Source: Usnea hakonensis
Taxonomy: Eukaryota; Ascomycota; Lecanoromycetes; Lecanorales; Parmeliaceae
NCBI GenBank assembly: GCA_013423325.1
Contig: BLJB01000726.1
Coordinates: 1-10,812 of the forward strand
Direction of reading: 5' to 3'
Length of the DNA: 10,812 nucleotides
Shown: positions 10,413-10,812 of the stretch, one piece after another
How the letters are laid out: every line of letters begins with the position of its first letter
How positions within the stretch are numbered: the stretch's first letter is position 1
Notes under the pieces: model-generated
Seen by the model: only the letters and a program-made list of their open reading frames with translations
Told to the model about the DNA's origin: nothing
Database searches by the model: none
Position numbers and translations under genes: made by a program

Positions 10413-10448
10413 TCAATCGAAACAATTGCAGCTATCGGCGGATGGCAT
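10413..10448 (-). other. Possible upstream ORF in the FAS1 leader (11 codons plus stop)
   Basis: A minus-strand ATG at 10448 opens an 11-residue frame ending in TGA at 10415-10413, 138 bp before the FAS1 ATG. No other ATG occurs between the two on that strand. It matters only if the mRNA leader is at least about 175 nt long and this part is not spliced out. Confidence 0.25.
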
Positions 10449-10641
10449 TTGAAGGATGTGACTTCCGAAGAAGAGGGTGTTTGGATAGAGAAAAGTAAAG
10501 AAGCAGGGTGGGATGACTTGACAATTAGTCTTGTAGAGGAAGACAATGTCGCAATTGATGTACGACAAGAAAAAGAACGTAAGAAAGAATCAAAGTAGGC
10601 TATAGCTTCAACCGCAAATTTGAAAGATACCTTACCTTAAT

Positions 10642-10663
10642 GAAGCTACTATTTGGTAGCTTC
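10642..10663. repeat. Short perfect inverted repeat
   Basis: GAAGCTAC (10642-10649) and GTAGCTTC (10656-10663) are exact inverted copies around a 6-base AT-rich spacer. This could be a two-fold protein binding site in the FAS1 upstream region or chance. Confidence 0.5.
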
Positions 10664-10707
10664 TGAATTTGGCTGCTACGTACGTATAAATTGTGGCCGA
10701 GTCTATT

Positions 10708-10787
10708 CGTACACCCCCTTCCCCTACGCGTACACCCCCCAAACCCCTAGGCGTACACCCCCGAGTCCCCTAGGCGTACACCCCCCC
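10708..10787. repeat. Four-copy C-rich tandem repeat, 21-23 bp period
   Basis: CGTACACCCCC occurs at 10708, 10729, 10752 and 10775. Spacers carry CCCCTA or CCCCTAGG just before the later copies, so the full unit is about CCCCTAGGCGTACACCCCC with variable joints. Copies two to four are the most alike. The right limit is near 10787 and the remaining 25 bases show no further copy. It may be the end of a transposon, a minisatellite, or a cluster of protein binding sites. Confidence 0.8.
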
Positions 10788-10812
10788 AAATCCGGTTAGC
10801 GGTATCCAAATG

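Larger units (their letters stand above)
10275..10700 (-). promoter_or_regulatory. FAS1: FAS1 5' leader and promoter region
   Basis: Read on the minus strand, the sequence upstream of the FAS1 start is rich in C and T, especially about 10465-10600, as is common in strongly expressed filamentous-fungal promoters and leaders. No CCAAT box was seen. There is a GAGCTAAC then GGTTTAG arrangement about 25-75 bp before the start codon, which could be the 3' end of a leader intron, but no clear donor accompanies it. A TATA-like TTTATA lies near 10684-10689. The transcription start cannot be read from the sequence. Confidence 0.45.

Noticed and set aside
10404..10598. A 64-codon open plus-strand frame, Lys/Glu-rich, ending in TAG at 10596-10598
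   Set aside because: It begins right after a stop and has no ATG. Its Lys/Glu-rich composition follows from the purine-rich complement of the pyrimidine-rich FAS1 leader. An upstream acceptor-like TTTAG does not suffice to call an exon.

Overview
The window reads as nuclear DNA of a filamentous ascomycete (Pezizomycotina). The evidence is three short spliceosomal introns of 54-55 bp with fungal donor, branch-point and acceptor sequences, a multidomain fungal type I fatty acid synthase beta subunit, and a RING-IBR-RING protein of a type common in these fungi. I cannot place it to class with confidence; a leotiomycete or dothideomycete would fit.

Layout, left to right. Bases 1-351 hold the 3' end of a plus-strand gene that starts outside the window. 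It encodes a very acidic tail with a polyglutamate run written by a GAG microsatellite and a duplicated 22-residue unit. The spacer 352-1032 carries a 93-bp near-perfect inverted-repeat element flanked by 5-bp direct repeats, resembling a miniature inverted-repeat transposable element (MITE), and then CCAAT boxes just ahead of the next gene. Bases 1033-3437 hold a three-exon plus-strand gene for a 764-residue RBR-type (RING-between-RING) E3 ubiquitin ligase. After a 498-bp spacer between convergent genes, bases 3936-10274 on the minus strand hold a complete two-exon FAS1 gene of 2094 residues. Its protein would use acetyl-CoA, malonyl-CoA and NADPH, together with the alpha subunit (FAS2, not in the window), to make palmitate/stearate. 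Bases 10275-10700 are its pyrimidine-rich leader and promoter. The window ends in four copies of a C-rich repeat spaced 21-23 bp apart, which may be the edge of another repeat or transposon.

The genes have no evident functional link. FAS1 is housekeeping lipid synthesis, the RBR protein is a putative ubiquitin ligase, and the acidic protein is unknown. I see no biosynthetic cluster, CRISPR, rRNA or tRNA. The two non-genic repeats are the least explained parts of the window; the coding regions themselves look ordinary and intact.
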